From Hymenobacter sp. BRD128 (GTDB lineage: Bacteria; Bacteroidota; Bacteroidia; Cytophagales; Hymenobacteraceae), in the NCBI RefSeq assembly GCF_013256625.1, contig NZ_CP053908.1:3224001-3288000 (forward strand): DNA of 64,000 nucleotides, given 5' to 3'. Positions 8,532 to 16,365 of the stretch are shown here, piece after piece. Under the pieces are notes generated by a model that was not told the origin of the DNA, ran no database searches, and saw only the letters and a list, made by a program, of their open reading frames with translations. Both the position numbers and the translations under genes were made by a program. Positions within the stretch are counted from its first letter, which is position 1, and each line of letters opens with the position of its first letter.

Positions 8532-8543
8532 ATTCCCCTCCCA

Positions 8544-9380
8544 ATGGCCGCTATCACCGCCGCAGACGTAAACAAGCTCCGCACCATGACCGGCGCGGGC
8601 ATGATGGATTGCAAAAAAGCCCTGACCGAGGCTAACGGCGACTTCGAAGCCGCCCGCGACATTCTGCGTAAGCAGGGTCAGAAAATCGCCGACAAGCGTG
8701 CTGACAACGCCACGTCGGAAGGCCTCGTGCTGGTAAACGTGAGCGCCGACGGCACCACTGGCAAGCTGGTGGCCCTGGCTTGCGAAACCGAGTCGGTAGC
8801 TAAAGTAGCTGACTTCCGCACGCTGGTGCAGCAAATCCTAGACACGGCCGTAAAAACGAACGTGGGCACTAAGGAAGACCTGCTGGCTGCCAAAGAGGCC
8901 GACGGCCGCACCGTGCAGGAGCACATCACGGAGCTGACCGGCAAAATCGGCGAGAAGCTCGACCTCACCTATACCACCCTCACCGCCGAGAAAGTGGCTT
9001 CGTATATTCACTCGGATAACAAGAAGGGCGTACTCGTGGGCCTGAAGAACGTGGGCAGCGCCGACGTAGCGGCCATTGGCCGTGACGTGGCGATGCAAAT
9101 CGTGGCTATGAAGCCCGTGGCCGTTGACAAAGACGGGGTGGACTCGGCTACGGTAGAGCGCGAAATCGAAATCGGCAAAGAGCAGGCGCGCGCCGAAGGC
9201 AAGCCCGAAGCGATGCTGGAGAAAATCGCCCAAGGCAAGCTGAACAAGTTCTACAAGGAGAACACCCTCCTGAACCAGGAATTTGTAAAAGACAACTCGC
9301 TGACAATCGCCCAGCTGCTCGACAAAGAGTCGAAAGGCATGACGGTATCGGACTTCAAGCGCGTAGCCATCGGCGCGTAG
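8544..9380 (+). CDS. tsf: elongation factor Ts
   Basis: EF-Ts recycles EF-Tu by releasing GDP. The 278-residue protein has the N-terminal UBA-like part and signature (KLRTMTGAGMMDCKKALTEA), the core with VALACETESVAKVADF, and the C-terminal LLNQEFVKD segment. The ATG at 8544 matches the family start (MAAITAADVNKL); the longer frame from 8496 would translate part of the upstream repeat. Confidence 0.97.
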   Translation: MAAITAADVNKLRTMTGAGMMDCKKALTEANGDFEAARDILRKQGQKIADKRADNATSEGLVLVNVSADGTTGKLVALACETESVAKVADFRTLVQQILDTAVKTNVGTKEDLLAAKEADGRTVQEHITELTGKIGEKLDLTYTTLTAEKVASYIHSDNKKGVLVGLKNVGSADVAAIGRDVAMQIVAMKPVAVDKDGVDSATVEREIEIGKEQARAEGKPEAMLEKIAQGKLNKFYKENTLLNQEFVKDNSLTIAQLLDKESKGMTVSDFKRVAIGA

Positions 9381-9401
9381 CTTTTAGCTTGTATTTGCTT
9401 T

Positions 9402-9446
9402 AGATGAGAAAGCCCGCTGGCGCATTGCCAGCGGGCTTTCTCATCT
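9402..9446. terminator. bidirectional terminator between tsf and the DUF6624 gene
   Basis: A 20-bp perfect stem (AGATGAGAAAGCCCGCTGGC) with a short loop, with A/T-rich ends on both sides, placed between two convergent genes. Confidence 0.85.
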
Positions 9447-9460
9447 AACTAATTTCGCTA

Positions 9461-10087
9461 TTAATTATTGGTAGGGTGAGGCGTATTCATTTCCTCATGC
9501 ATTTTACTCATCATATCCAGGTAATTTTCTAACGGCTCCATGCCAATTGCCGCCCGGCGCTTATCTACGTTCCTAGGGTCTCGTAGCGATTTTGGAACTG
9601 CTTTGCCAAGTCCTAATCCTTTGTACTCTACTTGGGTACCGTACTCCTCCGGTTGGTTTGCATTGATAGCAACTCTATCGGTCAGGTAGGCATAATTTAC
9701 TGGGCTGGCGTTTTTGCGTTTTACCTCAAGCAACATCATTTGCAGCACCTGGCGTTGAAAATCAGGATGAGCATCGGCGTGTTGCACTAATAACCAGAAA
9801 TTATTAGCGCTCTTTTCACCCACCTGCTTAAATCCTGGGAAGCCATATTGCTTAACAATTTTTTCTAGCAACGGCTGGTGGCGGGCAAAGTTGGATTTCT
9901 CCACATCATATAATGACCGCCCAGCACTGTCGGGGAGCTGATGGAATATTTGCTGCATAGGCCATTGGTCTACATAAGCTAAGCTATCCAGCGTTTTGCT
10001 CAGTTTAGGATACAGCACCACTTGGGCCTGACTGACCACCGGGCGCGCAATACTGGCTATTAGTAGCCACGCATATACATACTTCAT
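9461..10087 (-). CDS. secreted DUF6624-type protein
   Basis: A 208-residue protein from ATG 10087 with a signal peptide (MKYVYAWLLIASIARPVVSQA). It has the features I associate with DUF6624: a DSLAYVDQW segment, GFPGFKQVGEKSANNFWLLVQHAD, and the C-terminal YLTDRVAINANQPEEYGTQ motif. Function unknown; secreted or periplasmic location is predicted. It is convergent with tsf. Upstream lies a broken DUF3089 gene end. Confidence 0.75.
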   Translation of the reverse strand: MKYVYAWLLIASIARPVVSQAQVVLYPKLSKTLDSLAYVDQWPMQQIFHQLPDSAGRSLYDVEKSNFARHQPLLEKIVKQYGFPGFKQVGEKSANNFWLLVQHADAHPDFQRQVLQMMLLEVKRKNASPVNYAYLTDRVAINANQPEEYGTQVEYKGLGLGKAVPKSLRDPRNVDKRRAAIGMEPLENYLDMMSKMHEEMNTPHPTNN

Positions 10088-10118
10088 GTCGGAGTAACGA
10101 GTGCGTATGCAGGTTATT

Positions 10119-10230
10119 TTATTTGTGAGCGTCTTTTTGCAGCCACGCCCGCACCCTAGCCTGGGCATTCTGGCGCACGTTGAGACAATCGATAATCTGG
10201 TAGTTGAGGCGCTTGATTCCTTTAGTCGGC
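10119..10230 (-). pseudogene. 3'-end remnant of a second DUF3089 gene
   Basis: On the minus strand a 36-codon open stretch ends in TAA at 10119-10121 and reads ...NYQIIDCLNVRQNAQARVRAW.... This matches the C-terminus of the intact DUF3089 protein at 15314-16363 (...VDYNLFYLNVRQNARARVRAW...), with a four-residue deletion. A 44-base core is about 86% identical between the two sites by eye. No start or catalytic part remains, so it is a fragment. It abuts the stop of the receiver-BLUF gene. Confidence 0.75.
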
Positions 10231-10236
10231 TCGCGG

Positions 10237-11115
10237 CTATAGTGCCTCGGACAAGTCGTTCTCGTCAACGAAGTTGGTGAGCAGCACGTGCAGCTCGGTA
10301 TCTGGCAGGCCAGGGCTGCGCGCTAAGTAGTCTTCCTGCTCAGGATTGATATACCCGGTCAAATGCCGAAAATCGGCCGGGCTCATCGCTCGGAATCCCA
10401 TCGACCATTGCGTGAATAAGCGGTGAGGGGCCGCGCCATCGGCCAGCTTTATAATGTGCGTGTGGCGAGGGTCTTGCACAATACGCGAAAAAACGGCGTG
10501 CACATTGGCTTTGCTTCCTTCCAATACCTGCACAATATTCCCGTGGCTGTAAAGTAACAGTCCAGTCAAGCCATTAGAAGCGTTGAAAGCGCGGGATTGG
10601 GTAAGCAGTTTCGCCAGCTGCAAGTCGCCGAATGGCACAGTGGCATAGCTTTGGTAAACCAGATAGTGTAGGTTGTCCGGCACTATCGGTGCCCGATGGC
10701 CCGGCCCGTTGGCCTCCCAATGCAAGCGCAAAATTCTCGATAAAATTCTGGCATCGAGTGGTTTGGAGAAATAGCCAGCCACAGACTGGTAGCGAGCAGC
10801 TTTTGCCCGGTCCTCCGGATTAATCGAAGAAGTCAGCAGCAGCACGCATACGGGGTGGGTCAGGGGCAAGCTGGCAAAAGCATCTAAAAATTCCCAGCCG
10901 TCCATCAAGGGCATATTCAGGTCCAGCAAGACGAGGTCGGGCAAGGTCATCTTTGCCTCGAGCGTTTGCACCAATTGGTTTAGTGCTCGCTGGCCATTCG
11001 TATAAAGCTGCACCTCGGGCTCGTGCAAGGCTTTTTCCAATAGCACTTTAGTAGTGGCCGCAGTGATGGGATTGTCCTCAATCACGTAGACCAGTTTCAA
11101 GTCAAGTTGATGCAT
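10237..11115 (-). CDS. response-regulator receiver fused to a BLUF blue-light sensor domain
   Basis: 292 residues. Residues about 6-130 are a receiver domain: acidic pocket E13/D14, phospho-acceptor D65 (LVLLDLNMPLMDG), T95 and K118 (YFSKPL). Residues about 148-245 are a BLUF domain that binds flavin, with the photoactive residues in place: Y154 (YLVYQS), N178 (RAFNASNGLTG), Q196 (VQVLEG), W237 and M239 (QWSMGF). About 45 further residues follow with no output domain. The protein could link phosphorylation by the nearby PAS kinase to blue-light state. Its receiver is a paralogue of the two single-domain receivers in the cluster. Confidence in both domains is high; the output partner is unknown. 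Confidence 0.93.
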   Translation of the reverse strand: MHQLDLKLVYVIEDNPITAATTKVLLEKALHEPEVQLYTNGQRALNQLVQTLEAKMTLPDLVLLDLNMPLMDGWEFLDAFASLPLTHPVCVLLLTSSINPEDRAKAARYQSVAGYFSKPLDARILSRILRLHWEANGPGHRAPIVPDNLHYLVYQSYATVPFGDLQLAKLLTQSRAFNASNGLTGLLLYSHGNIVQVLEGSKANVHAVFSRIVQDPRHTHIIKLADGAAPHRLFTQWSMGFRAMSPADFRHLTGYINPEQEDYLARSPGLPDTELHVLLTNFVDENDLSEAL

Positions 11116-11283
11116 ATGATTAATACTTAATCGCTACCTCAACCGTGAGTAGCGCTGGCTAGCCCTGACAGCCGGCTTAAAACAAAAATTGGGTGATTAC
11201 TTTATTTGCTTGCTTTGCAGTCCTTGCCTGTACCGGCCAAACTCAAGTAGGAAAGTATCGGGTCATTCATTTTGCCGGCCCGG

Positions 11284-12282
11284 CTAGGGTCTGTTTTTTG
11301 CGGCGCGCCACTTGCCCGCGTCAAGGGCCACGCTTACCAGCAGCGCGTGCGGCAAGGTCAGGATGGCCGCCGTGACGACGGCAATCCCCAGCAGCGTATC
11401 GAGGGCGGCTAGCCTAGTAGGAAGCAGCAGGTATAATGCTAGTGGTACGGCCAGGCTTAGTAGCAGTAACGGGAAAGCACGCCGAATAAAAAAGACCACC
11501 TCCTGACCCAGGGCAGCCCAAGTTCGGCGTGGCCCCGCTGCCACGTAGCCGAACACCCGATTCAGGCGCAGAATGTGCTGCAAGCTATGCCAGAAAACAA
11601 AATACACGCCCAGGCTCAGCATAGGCGGCACAGTTATGAATAAGGTACTGAGCAACAGCACTTCGAAGGCATCGGTATAGCAACGCTGAGCTTCCTGCTG
11701 CTTTGCGTAGCAGGCCCACAATACCAAGTGCCCAATGCCTACCACGGGCCAAAGCCCATGCGCCATGCCCGCGAGCCAAGCGGGGCTGAGCGGAGCGGCC
11801 CCCGCAAATGCCAGCAGGCCATTGACGCTGTACTGCATCTCGGCGGGCCACCACCGCGCTGGCACAGCCAGCAGCAGTGCTCCGCGCAACAGGCTGTGCA
11901 GCAGCCACAGCGCCCGCTGGCCCGGCCGGGCCGGCGCATCGGCCGAGCCCCAGTGCCAAACAGTAAGGAGGAAGAATGCACTTACTGCTGCACCGGGCCA
12001 GTACCACCAGCCAAGGCCGGCCACTGCCGCCAAGCTTAGGTAGCCCAGCACAAATCTTACTAAATAAACCCGCTGGCCCCCGTTGATTTGCCTTATTGCG
12101 GGTAGCACAAGCTGGTCGCAAGCTCCGTGTGCCAGGCCCAACACTACCAGGCCCACCAGTAGTATCGGCCCCAACATAGCTGGGGCAGCACCGGGAAAAA
12201 CCAGGCCCACCCCGCTAGCCCCTGCTACGGCCAGGTAAGAAAAATACTGCGGAAACGACTTGGCGACTGGCAAAGCAGGCAT
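11284..12282 (-). CDS. blh: Brp/Blh-family beta-carotene 15,15'-dioxygenase
   Basis: A 332-residue integral membrane protein of the family that cleaves beta-carotene into two retinals. The conserved histidine motifs are visible: AHGACDQL (H52, D56), WHWGSAD (H110, D115) and VFWHSLQHILRLN near the C-terminus, spread over about eight hydrophobic segments. Retinal is normally the chromophore of a rhodopsin; no rhodopsin gene lies in this window. Its place between a BLUF receiver and a phosphorelay suggests a light-related role. The specific reaction is inferred from family, and bilin- or opsin-independent uses cannot be excluded. Confidence 0.85.
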   Translation of the reverse strand: MPALPVAKSFPQYFSYLAVAGASGVGLVFPGAAPAMLGPILLVGLVVLGLAHGACDQLVLPAIRQINGGQRVYLVRFVLGYLSLAAVAGLGWWYWPGAAVSAFFLLTVWHWGSADAPARPGQRALWLLHSLLRGALLLAVPARWWPAEMQYSVNGLLAFAGAAPLSPAWLAGMAHGLWPVVGIGHLVLWACYAKQQEAQRCYTDAFEVLLLSTLFITVPPMLSLGVYFVFWHSLQHILRLNRVFGYVAAGPRRTWAALGQEVVFFIRRAFPLLLLSLAVPLALYLLLPTRLAALDTLLGIAVVTAAILTLPHALLVSVALDAGKWRAAKNRP

Positions 12283-12359
12283 GACACGGGTGAAATGATA
12301 GAATACGCTAGCCGGCTACCCTTCCGTAAGAAAGCCAGCGCTAGCAGGGTTCGGCTGGC

Positions 12360-12776
12360 TCAACGCGGCTCGTCGCCCGCCTGACAAAGTAAGGATTGCA
12401 TACGCTGCACATTTTCCTTACCCAGGGGCTTCGAAAAATAGCCGATTACTGGTTGGTACTGCCGAGCTTTTTCCATATCCTCAGGCTGAATGGAAGAAGT
12501 GAGAATAAACACGCGCACCGGCTGAACCAGGGGCAGGGTGCTGAAAGCATCCAGAAATTCCCAACCATCCATAAGCGGCATATTCAGGTCCAGCAAAATC
12601 AGGTCGGGCATGCTAGCGCCCGCCTGCAGCGCGGCCCGTAGCTGGTCAAATGCCAGCTGCCCGTTGCCAAACGTCTGAACGGCGCGGTAGTGGAGGTCCT
12701 TCTCAAGGATGAACTTCGTAATGGTGGCCGTGATGCGGTCGTCCTCGACCACGTAGGCCAGCTTAGTTGCCTTCAT
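12360..12776 (-). CDS. single-domain response regulator
   Basis: A 138-residue stand-alone receiver. ATG 12776 (MKATKLAYVVEDD) is preferred to the in-frame ATG 12806 because the domain begins directly after it and paralogues start the same way. Pocket residues E11/D12, phospho-acceptor D63 (LILLDLNMPLMDG), Thr in FILTSS and Lys in YFSKPL are intact. It overlaps the 3' end of the kinase gene by 14 bases, implying translational coupling, so it is the likely direct phosphate acceptor of that kinase. Confidence 0.93.
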   Translation of the reverse strand: MKATKLAYVVEDDRITATITKFILEKDLHYRAVQTFGNGQLAFDQLRAALQAGASMPDLILLDLNMPLMDGWEFLDAFSTLPLVQPVRVFILTSSIQPEDMEKARQYQPVIGYFSKPLGKENVQRMQSLLCQAGDEPR

Positions 12777-14247
12777 TGAACTGGATGGTGAAAGTGGTCC
12801 CGACATCGACCTCGCTCTCCAACTGAATAGTGCCCTGCATGGCTTCTACCTGGTTTTTGGTGATGAACAGGCCCACGCCCCGCGCATCTTCGTTGTCGTG
12901 AAACGTTTTGTACATACCGAAGAGCTTGGTGCGGTACTTAGCCAGGTCGATGCCGAGGCCATTGTCCTGCACCGTTAGCACCACACTGCCCGGCTCGGCC
13001 TGCGCCCATAGCCGCACATAGGCGGGCCGGGTAGTAGCGCGGTATTTTATCGCGTTGCTAATCAGGTTCAGCAAAATACTGTCCAGGTACGCCGGCACTA
13101 CCGTCACGGTCAGCGTGGGGGGCACATCTACCTCTACCGTAATGTGATGCTGGCGAATGAGCACGCTCAGCGCTTCCAGCGTTTTGTCAATCTCTCCTTT
13201 CAGCGCGCGCGACGCCTTGGGCTTGTTGACGTTGTTATTAATCGTGACGATATCGTTGAGGTTAACGATGGTATCGGCCAGCTGCTCGGTGCTGGTAGTC
13301 AGCATTTGCATAAACATCGTTTTCTGTGCTTTGCCCTTAGCCTCGGCCAGCAGCTGCACCAGCGACGTCAGATTGGCCGAGTGAGAACGGATGTTGTGCG
13401 AAATGATGTAGGCAAAGTTTTGGAGCCGCAGATTCTGCTGGCTGGTCACGTCGAGCAGATGCTGCGCGCGGTGCAGGTTTTCCAGCAGCAAGGTCACGTC
13501 GTAGCCAACGCACAGGATTTCCTTTAGCTGCCCATCTTCCCCCAGCACCCCTTTAAACTCCCAGTGATTAGACTTGATGGAGCCATCGTGGTAGAGCTTG
13601 CGCAAAATCACCTGGTGCGGCACGTGCGGAGACCGAAAACAGTGCGTCACCACTTCCAGGCATTTCGGCCAGTCTTCCTCAATAATGCTGAGTAGCGAGG
13701 ACGTGCCTATTAGGTCGTTTTCCCAGCCGAAGCGCTCGTAGAAAAAGTCGTTGACGTAGGTATAGTTGCCGCGGGGGTCGGTTTTCAGAATGTAGACCGA
13801 CTGATTGCTGAGAATGGAGCTGTAGTGGGTCGCTACTTCTTCCACGTAAGCTTCTTTTTGCTTTTCCTTCGTCACGTCGAACAGGGCCACGACCAGCCAG
13901 GTGGCCCGGCCACTATCGTCGTGCAGCGCCATGCCCCGGCAGCGCAGCCACACGGGCGAGGCCTCGCGGTGCGTGCAGCGCAGCACCAAGTCGAAGCCCT
14001 GCGCGGGGTCTTGCACGTAGGCCTCGGCCTTGTGCCAGGCGGTGGTTAATTCGGCGGGGTCGATGCAGCCCCGCCAGGCGGCGGGGTCGGCCGGCACCTG
14101 GTCGGGGGCGTAGCCCAGAGTCTGCCAGAAGGTAGCATTTACCCACCCCTCCGTAGGCAGCAGCAGGTTCCAGTACCAGAGGCCATCGGTCAGCGAATTT
14201 TGCAGGAAATCATAAACTACTGGGTTGTAGTCGATTGATGCGGCCAA
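12763..14247 (-). CDS. PAS-PAS sensor histidine kinase
   Basis: A 494-residue soluble kinase without membrane segments. Two PAS/PAC modules (about residues 10-128 and 137-255) precede a HisKA-type dimerisation helix with H284 in YIISHNIRSHSANL, and a HATPase_c domain with N box LLNLISNAIKYR and G1 VQDNGLGID. No receiver or output domain is fused. The start is TTG at 14247, since an in-frame TAA lies 9 bases upstream and there is no early ATG. The receiver gene overlaps its end. Neither PAS shows an obvious cofactor cysteine of the LOV type (GRNCRFLQ is absent), so the ligand is unknown. Confidence 0.92.
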   Translation of the reverse strand: MAASIDYNPVVYDFLQNSLTDGLWYWNLLLPTEGWVNATFWQTLGYAPDQVPADPAAWRGCIDPAELTTAWHKAEAYVQDPAQGFDLVLRCTHREASPVWLRCRGMALHDDSGRATWLVVALFDVTKEKQKEAYVEEVATHYSSILSNQSVYILKTDPRGNYTYVNDFFYERFGWENDLIGTSSLLSIIEEDWPKCLEVVTHCFRSPHVPHQVILRKLYHDGSIKSNHWEFKGVLGEDGQLKEILCVGYDVTLLLENLHRAQHLLDVTSQQNLRLQNFAYIISHNIRSHSANLTSLVQLLAEAKGKAQKTMFMQMLTTSTEQLADTIVNLNDIVTINNNVNKPKASRALKGEIDKTLEALSVLIRQHHITVEVDVPPTLTVTVVPAYLDSILLNLISNAIKYRATTRPAYVRLWAQAEPGSVVLTVQDNGLGIDLAKYRTKLFGMYKTFHDNEDARGVGLFITKNQVEAMQGTIQLESEVDVGTTFTIQFNEGN

Positions 14248-14323
14248 GTCAGGGTGTTAGGAAAGTAGCGTTGACACAAATTATTAAGTAACTAGTTAGT
14301 TTTAATCTCCAAAAAAGACTGTT

Positions 14324-14764
14324 TTACTGCGGCTGGGTGGTATACAGGCGCTTTGCTCTGGTACTCGCGCCCGCCAGCTGCACAAACTGCTGCATCCACC
14401 CCACGCTGTCGCCATCCAGCGGCTTGGAGAAGAAGCCTTTCACCACGTTGTAATGCTTAGCTTTTTCGCGGTCGTGGGGATGAATGGAAGAAGTTAACAC
14501 AAACACGCAGACCTGCTTGGCAATGGGCAGCTGGATAAAGGCATCCAGAAATTCCCAGCCATCCATGACGGGCATGTTCAGGTCCAGCAAAATCAGGTCC
14601 GGGAGGCTTTTATTTTCTTGCACATCTGCTAGTAGCTGGTTGTATGCCACCTGGCCGTTCACAAAGTGGCGCACTTTGCCGCGCCGCAGGTTTTTCTGCA
14701 GCACCAGCTCGGTGACGATGGCCGTGATGTGGTCATTTTCGATTATGTAGGCTAGGTGTGACAT
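14324..14764 (-). CDS. single-domain response regulator
   Basis: 146 residues, a lone receiver: E9/N10/D11 at the acidic pocket (one acidic position replaced by Asn), phospho-acceptor D61 (LILLDLNMPVMDG), Thr in FVLTSS, Lys in FFSKPL. It lies 76 bases upstream of the PAS kinase gene on the same strand. Sequence around the phosphorylation site is nearly the same as in the other two receivers of the cluster, so the three arose by duplication. Confidence 0.92.
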   Translation of the reverse strand: MSHLAYIIENDHITAIVTELVLQKNLRRGKVRHFVNGQVAYNQLLADVQENKSLPDLILLDLNMPVMDGWEFLDAFIQLPIAKQVCVFVLTSSIHPHDREKAKHYNVVKGFFSKPLDGDSVGWMQQFVQLAGASTRAKRLYTTQPQ

Positions 14765-15313
14765 CTTGCGTGCGATAATGAACTGAGGCGTGCGGCAGAG
14801 TAAGGGGCTAATAGTTAGCGAACACTAGCTTTGGCTGTCGCTCTTGGGGCCCGCTCCTACGCACTGCCGGGAGATGGCAGAACGGTGTACGACACCTAAC
14901 TAACTACCCCTTATTACTTATTTTTTTTGAAAAAATACCATTAATGCATTACCTATGATGCCATACCGGCAATAAAGGTAAACATAAGTTATATTCTCAA
15001 AAAATTGTTTTACGAACAGTTACTGATACGGTTTCCCGCCCCTAGCCAAGACAGGAAATAGCTAGCCCGCTTTTACAGACTCAGATTTTCGTTACCGGGG
15101 TTGTGGCGCTCCCTTTCCCGTTTGAGCGGGCCTGACATATTTTACATGACCTAGGCTAGCGGCACTACAGAGCGGCCTGCTTGCTGCTGGCTTCCGGGAC
15201 TAGCTTAATTTACAGAGCTAGCAGTCAGTCGTGCGGGCCCTGTCTGGGCAATTTCTCTGGTCCGTTTGGGCGACGGAGCGCGGCGGCGAGCGCGCCGCTT
15301 TTTTCGCTAGTAT
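14765..15313. other. 549-base intergenic region, no gene recognised
   Basis: An A+T-rich tract (about 14905-15030) lies between G+C-rich ends. Neither strand holds an open frame above about 20 codons. TACCTTTA on the minus strand near 14972-14979 is one mismatch from the local promoter consensus and could serve the receiver gene with a leader of about 200 bases. A plus-strand terminator-like hairpin closes the region. An unannotated small RNA is possible. Confidence 0.4.
15283..15304 (+). terminator. plus-strand terminator-like hairpin with no plus-strand gene
   Basis: Stem GCGGCG / CGCCGC with a 4-base loop followed by six T on the plus strand. All flanking genes run on the minus strand, so the hairpin ends no known transcript. 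Confidence 0.5.
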
Positions 15314-16363
15314 TCAGTGCGGGTTTAGCTGCCATGCCCGCACCCTAGCCCGCGCGTTTTGGCGCACGTTGAGGTAGAAGAGGTTGTAATCGACGATGTG
15401 GTAAGAGGCACTTAGGTCCTTTTTGCCGGGAACGTGCAGGTGGCGGTAGCCGGGCGGGTGCTGGCCATCGGCCCAGAGCAGGCCCCGGTGAATCTGGGCT
15501 GCGGTGAGGTGCGCGTCGATACGCTTGAAAGTGAGCGGCACGCCGCCGCGGTTGAGGCTAGCGGGCGCGGCAGCGGAGTCGAGCGTCCAGGTGAGCGGGT
15601 TGGTGACGAGCAGGCCGTGGTAGGGCGCGAAATCGGTGCCGCGCGTGGCGGTGTTCCAGCCGATGATGCCGCCGGTTTGGAGCGAGTCGCGCAAGGCGGG
15701 CAGGTACTGGTATTCGTTGGGTTTTACATTACGACCTACTAAGTAGGCGGCAATCAATTGCTTGCGTAGTTGCGGATTGTCATCGACCAGCTCGTGCAAT
15801 AGGCGCTGGGCGTGGGTAGTGCCCTGGCTGTGGCTAGCCAGAATGAACGGCCGGCCGTGGTTGTAGTGCGCGAGGTAGTATTGGAACGACGCCTTTACGT
15901 CGGCGTAGGCCAGGTCGAGCGCGGGCTGGCTGCCAGGGTCTTTGGGGGCGAAGAAGCTGTAGAGCGTGGCTTGGCGGTAGCGCGGCGCGTAGAGTCGGCC
16001 CACGTCGTAGAACAGGCTGGCCTGGTTGCGCAGGCAGGTACGGGCGGTGTAGCGGCGCAGACGCTTGAGGCGCATCGGCGCATTCCAGTACCCTAGCCGC
16101 CAAAAGTAGGTGGTAGGATGCACGTAGAATACATCGGCCACCGTATCGGCGGGCGTGGGCGCGGGCCGGGGAAGGCCCGGCGGGCGTAGCTGGGCGGCGG
16201 TGTAGTGGCCGGGCAGCGCGGCCCAGGTGGTACTATCGGCGTAGTCGGGCGCCGGGCCCGCATTTTTCGCCGAGAAGTGGTGAATGGGCTTGATGATAGC
16301 TAAGCAGCTGCTGAGCAGCAGACAGCTAGCCAGCCCTAGCCAACGCGTAATACCTAGTGGCAC
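15314..16363 (-). CDS. DUF3089 alpha/beta-hydrolase-like lipoprotein
   Basis: A 349-residue protein with a lipoprotein signal (LLLSSC, Cys about residue 20). The DUF3089 features are VFYVHPTTYFW near residue 80, a nucleophile-elbow-like ILASHSQGTTHAQRLL, and the C-terminal HIVDYNLFYLNVRQN. The GxSxG-type element (SHSQG) suggests a serine hydrolase fold; the substrate is unknown. It is followed two bases upstream by the SHOCT-domain gene, so the two are probably co-transcribed. Its 3' end recurs as a broken copy at 10119-10230. Confidence 0.85.
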   Translation of the reverse strand: MPLGITRWLGLASCLLLSSCLAIIKPIHHFSAKNAGPAPDYADSTTWAALPGHYTAAQLRPPGLPRPAPTPADTVADVFYVHPTTYFWRLGYWNAPMRLKRLRRYTARTCLRNQASLFYDVGRLYAPRYRQATLYSFFAPKDPGSQPALDLAYADVKASFQYYLAHYNHGRPFILASHSQGTTHAQRLLHELVDDNPQLRKQLIAAYLVGRNVKPNEYQYLPALRDSLQTGGIIGWNTATRGTDFAPYHGLLVTNPLTWTLDSAAAPASLNRGGVPLTFKRIDAHLTAAQIHRGLLWADGQHPPGYRHLHVPGKKDLSASYHIVDYNLFYLNVRQNARARVRAWQLNPH

Positions 16364-16365
16364 AA

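Noticed and set aside
12763..14247. LOV photosensor domain in the PAS kinase
   Set aside because: Neither PAS module has the flavin-adduct cysteine motif (NCRFLQ type), so they are treated as ordinary PAS domains.
14765..15313. Riboswitch in the long gap upstream of the receiver gene
   Set aside because: No known aptamer consensus could be recognised; only a plus-strand hairpin with T-run is supported.
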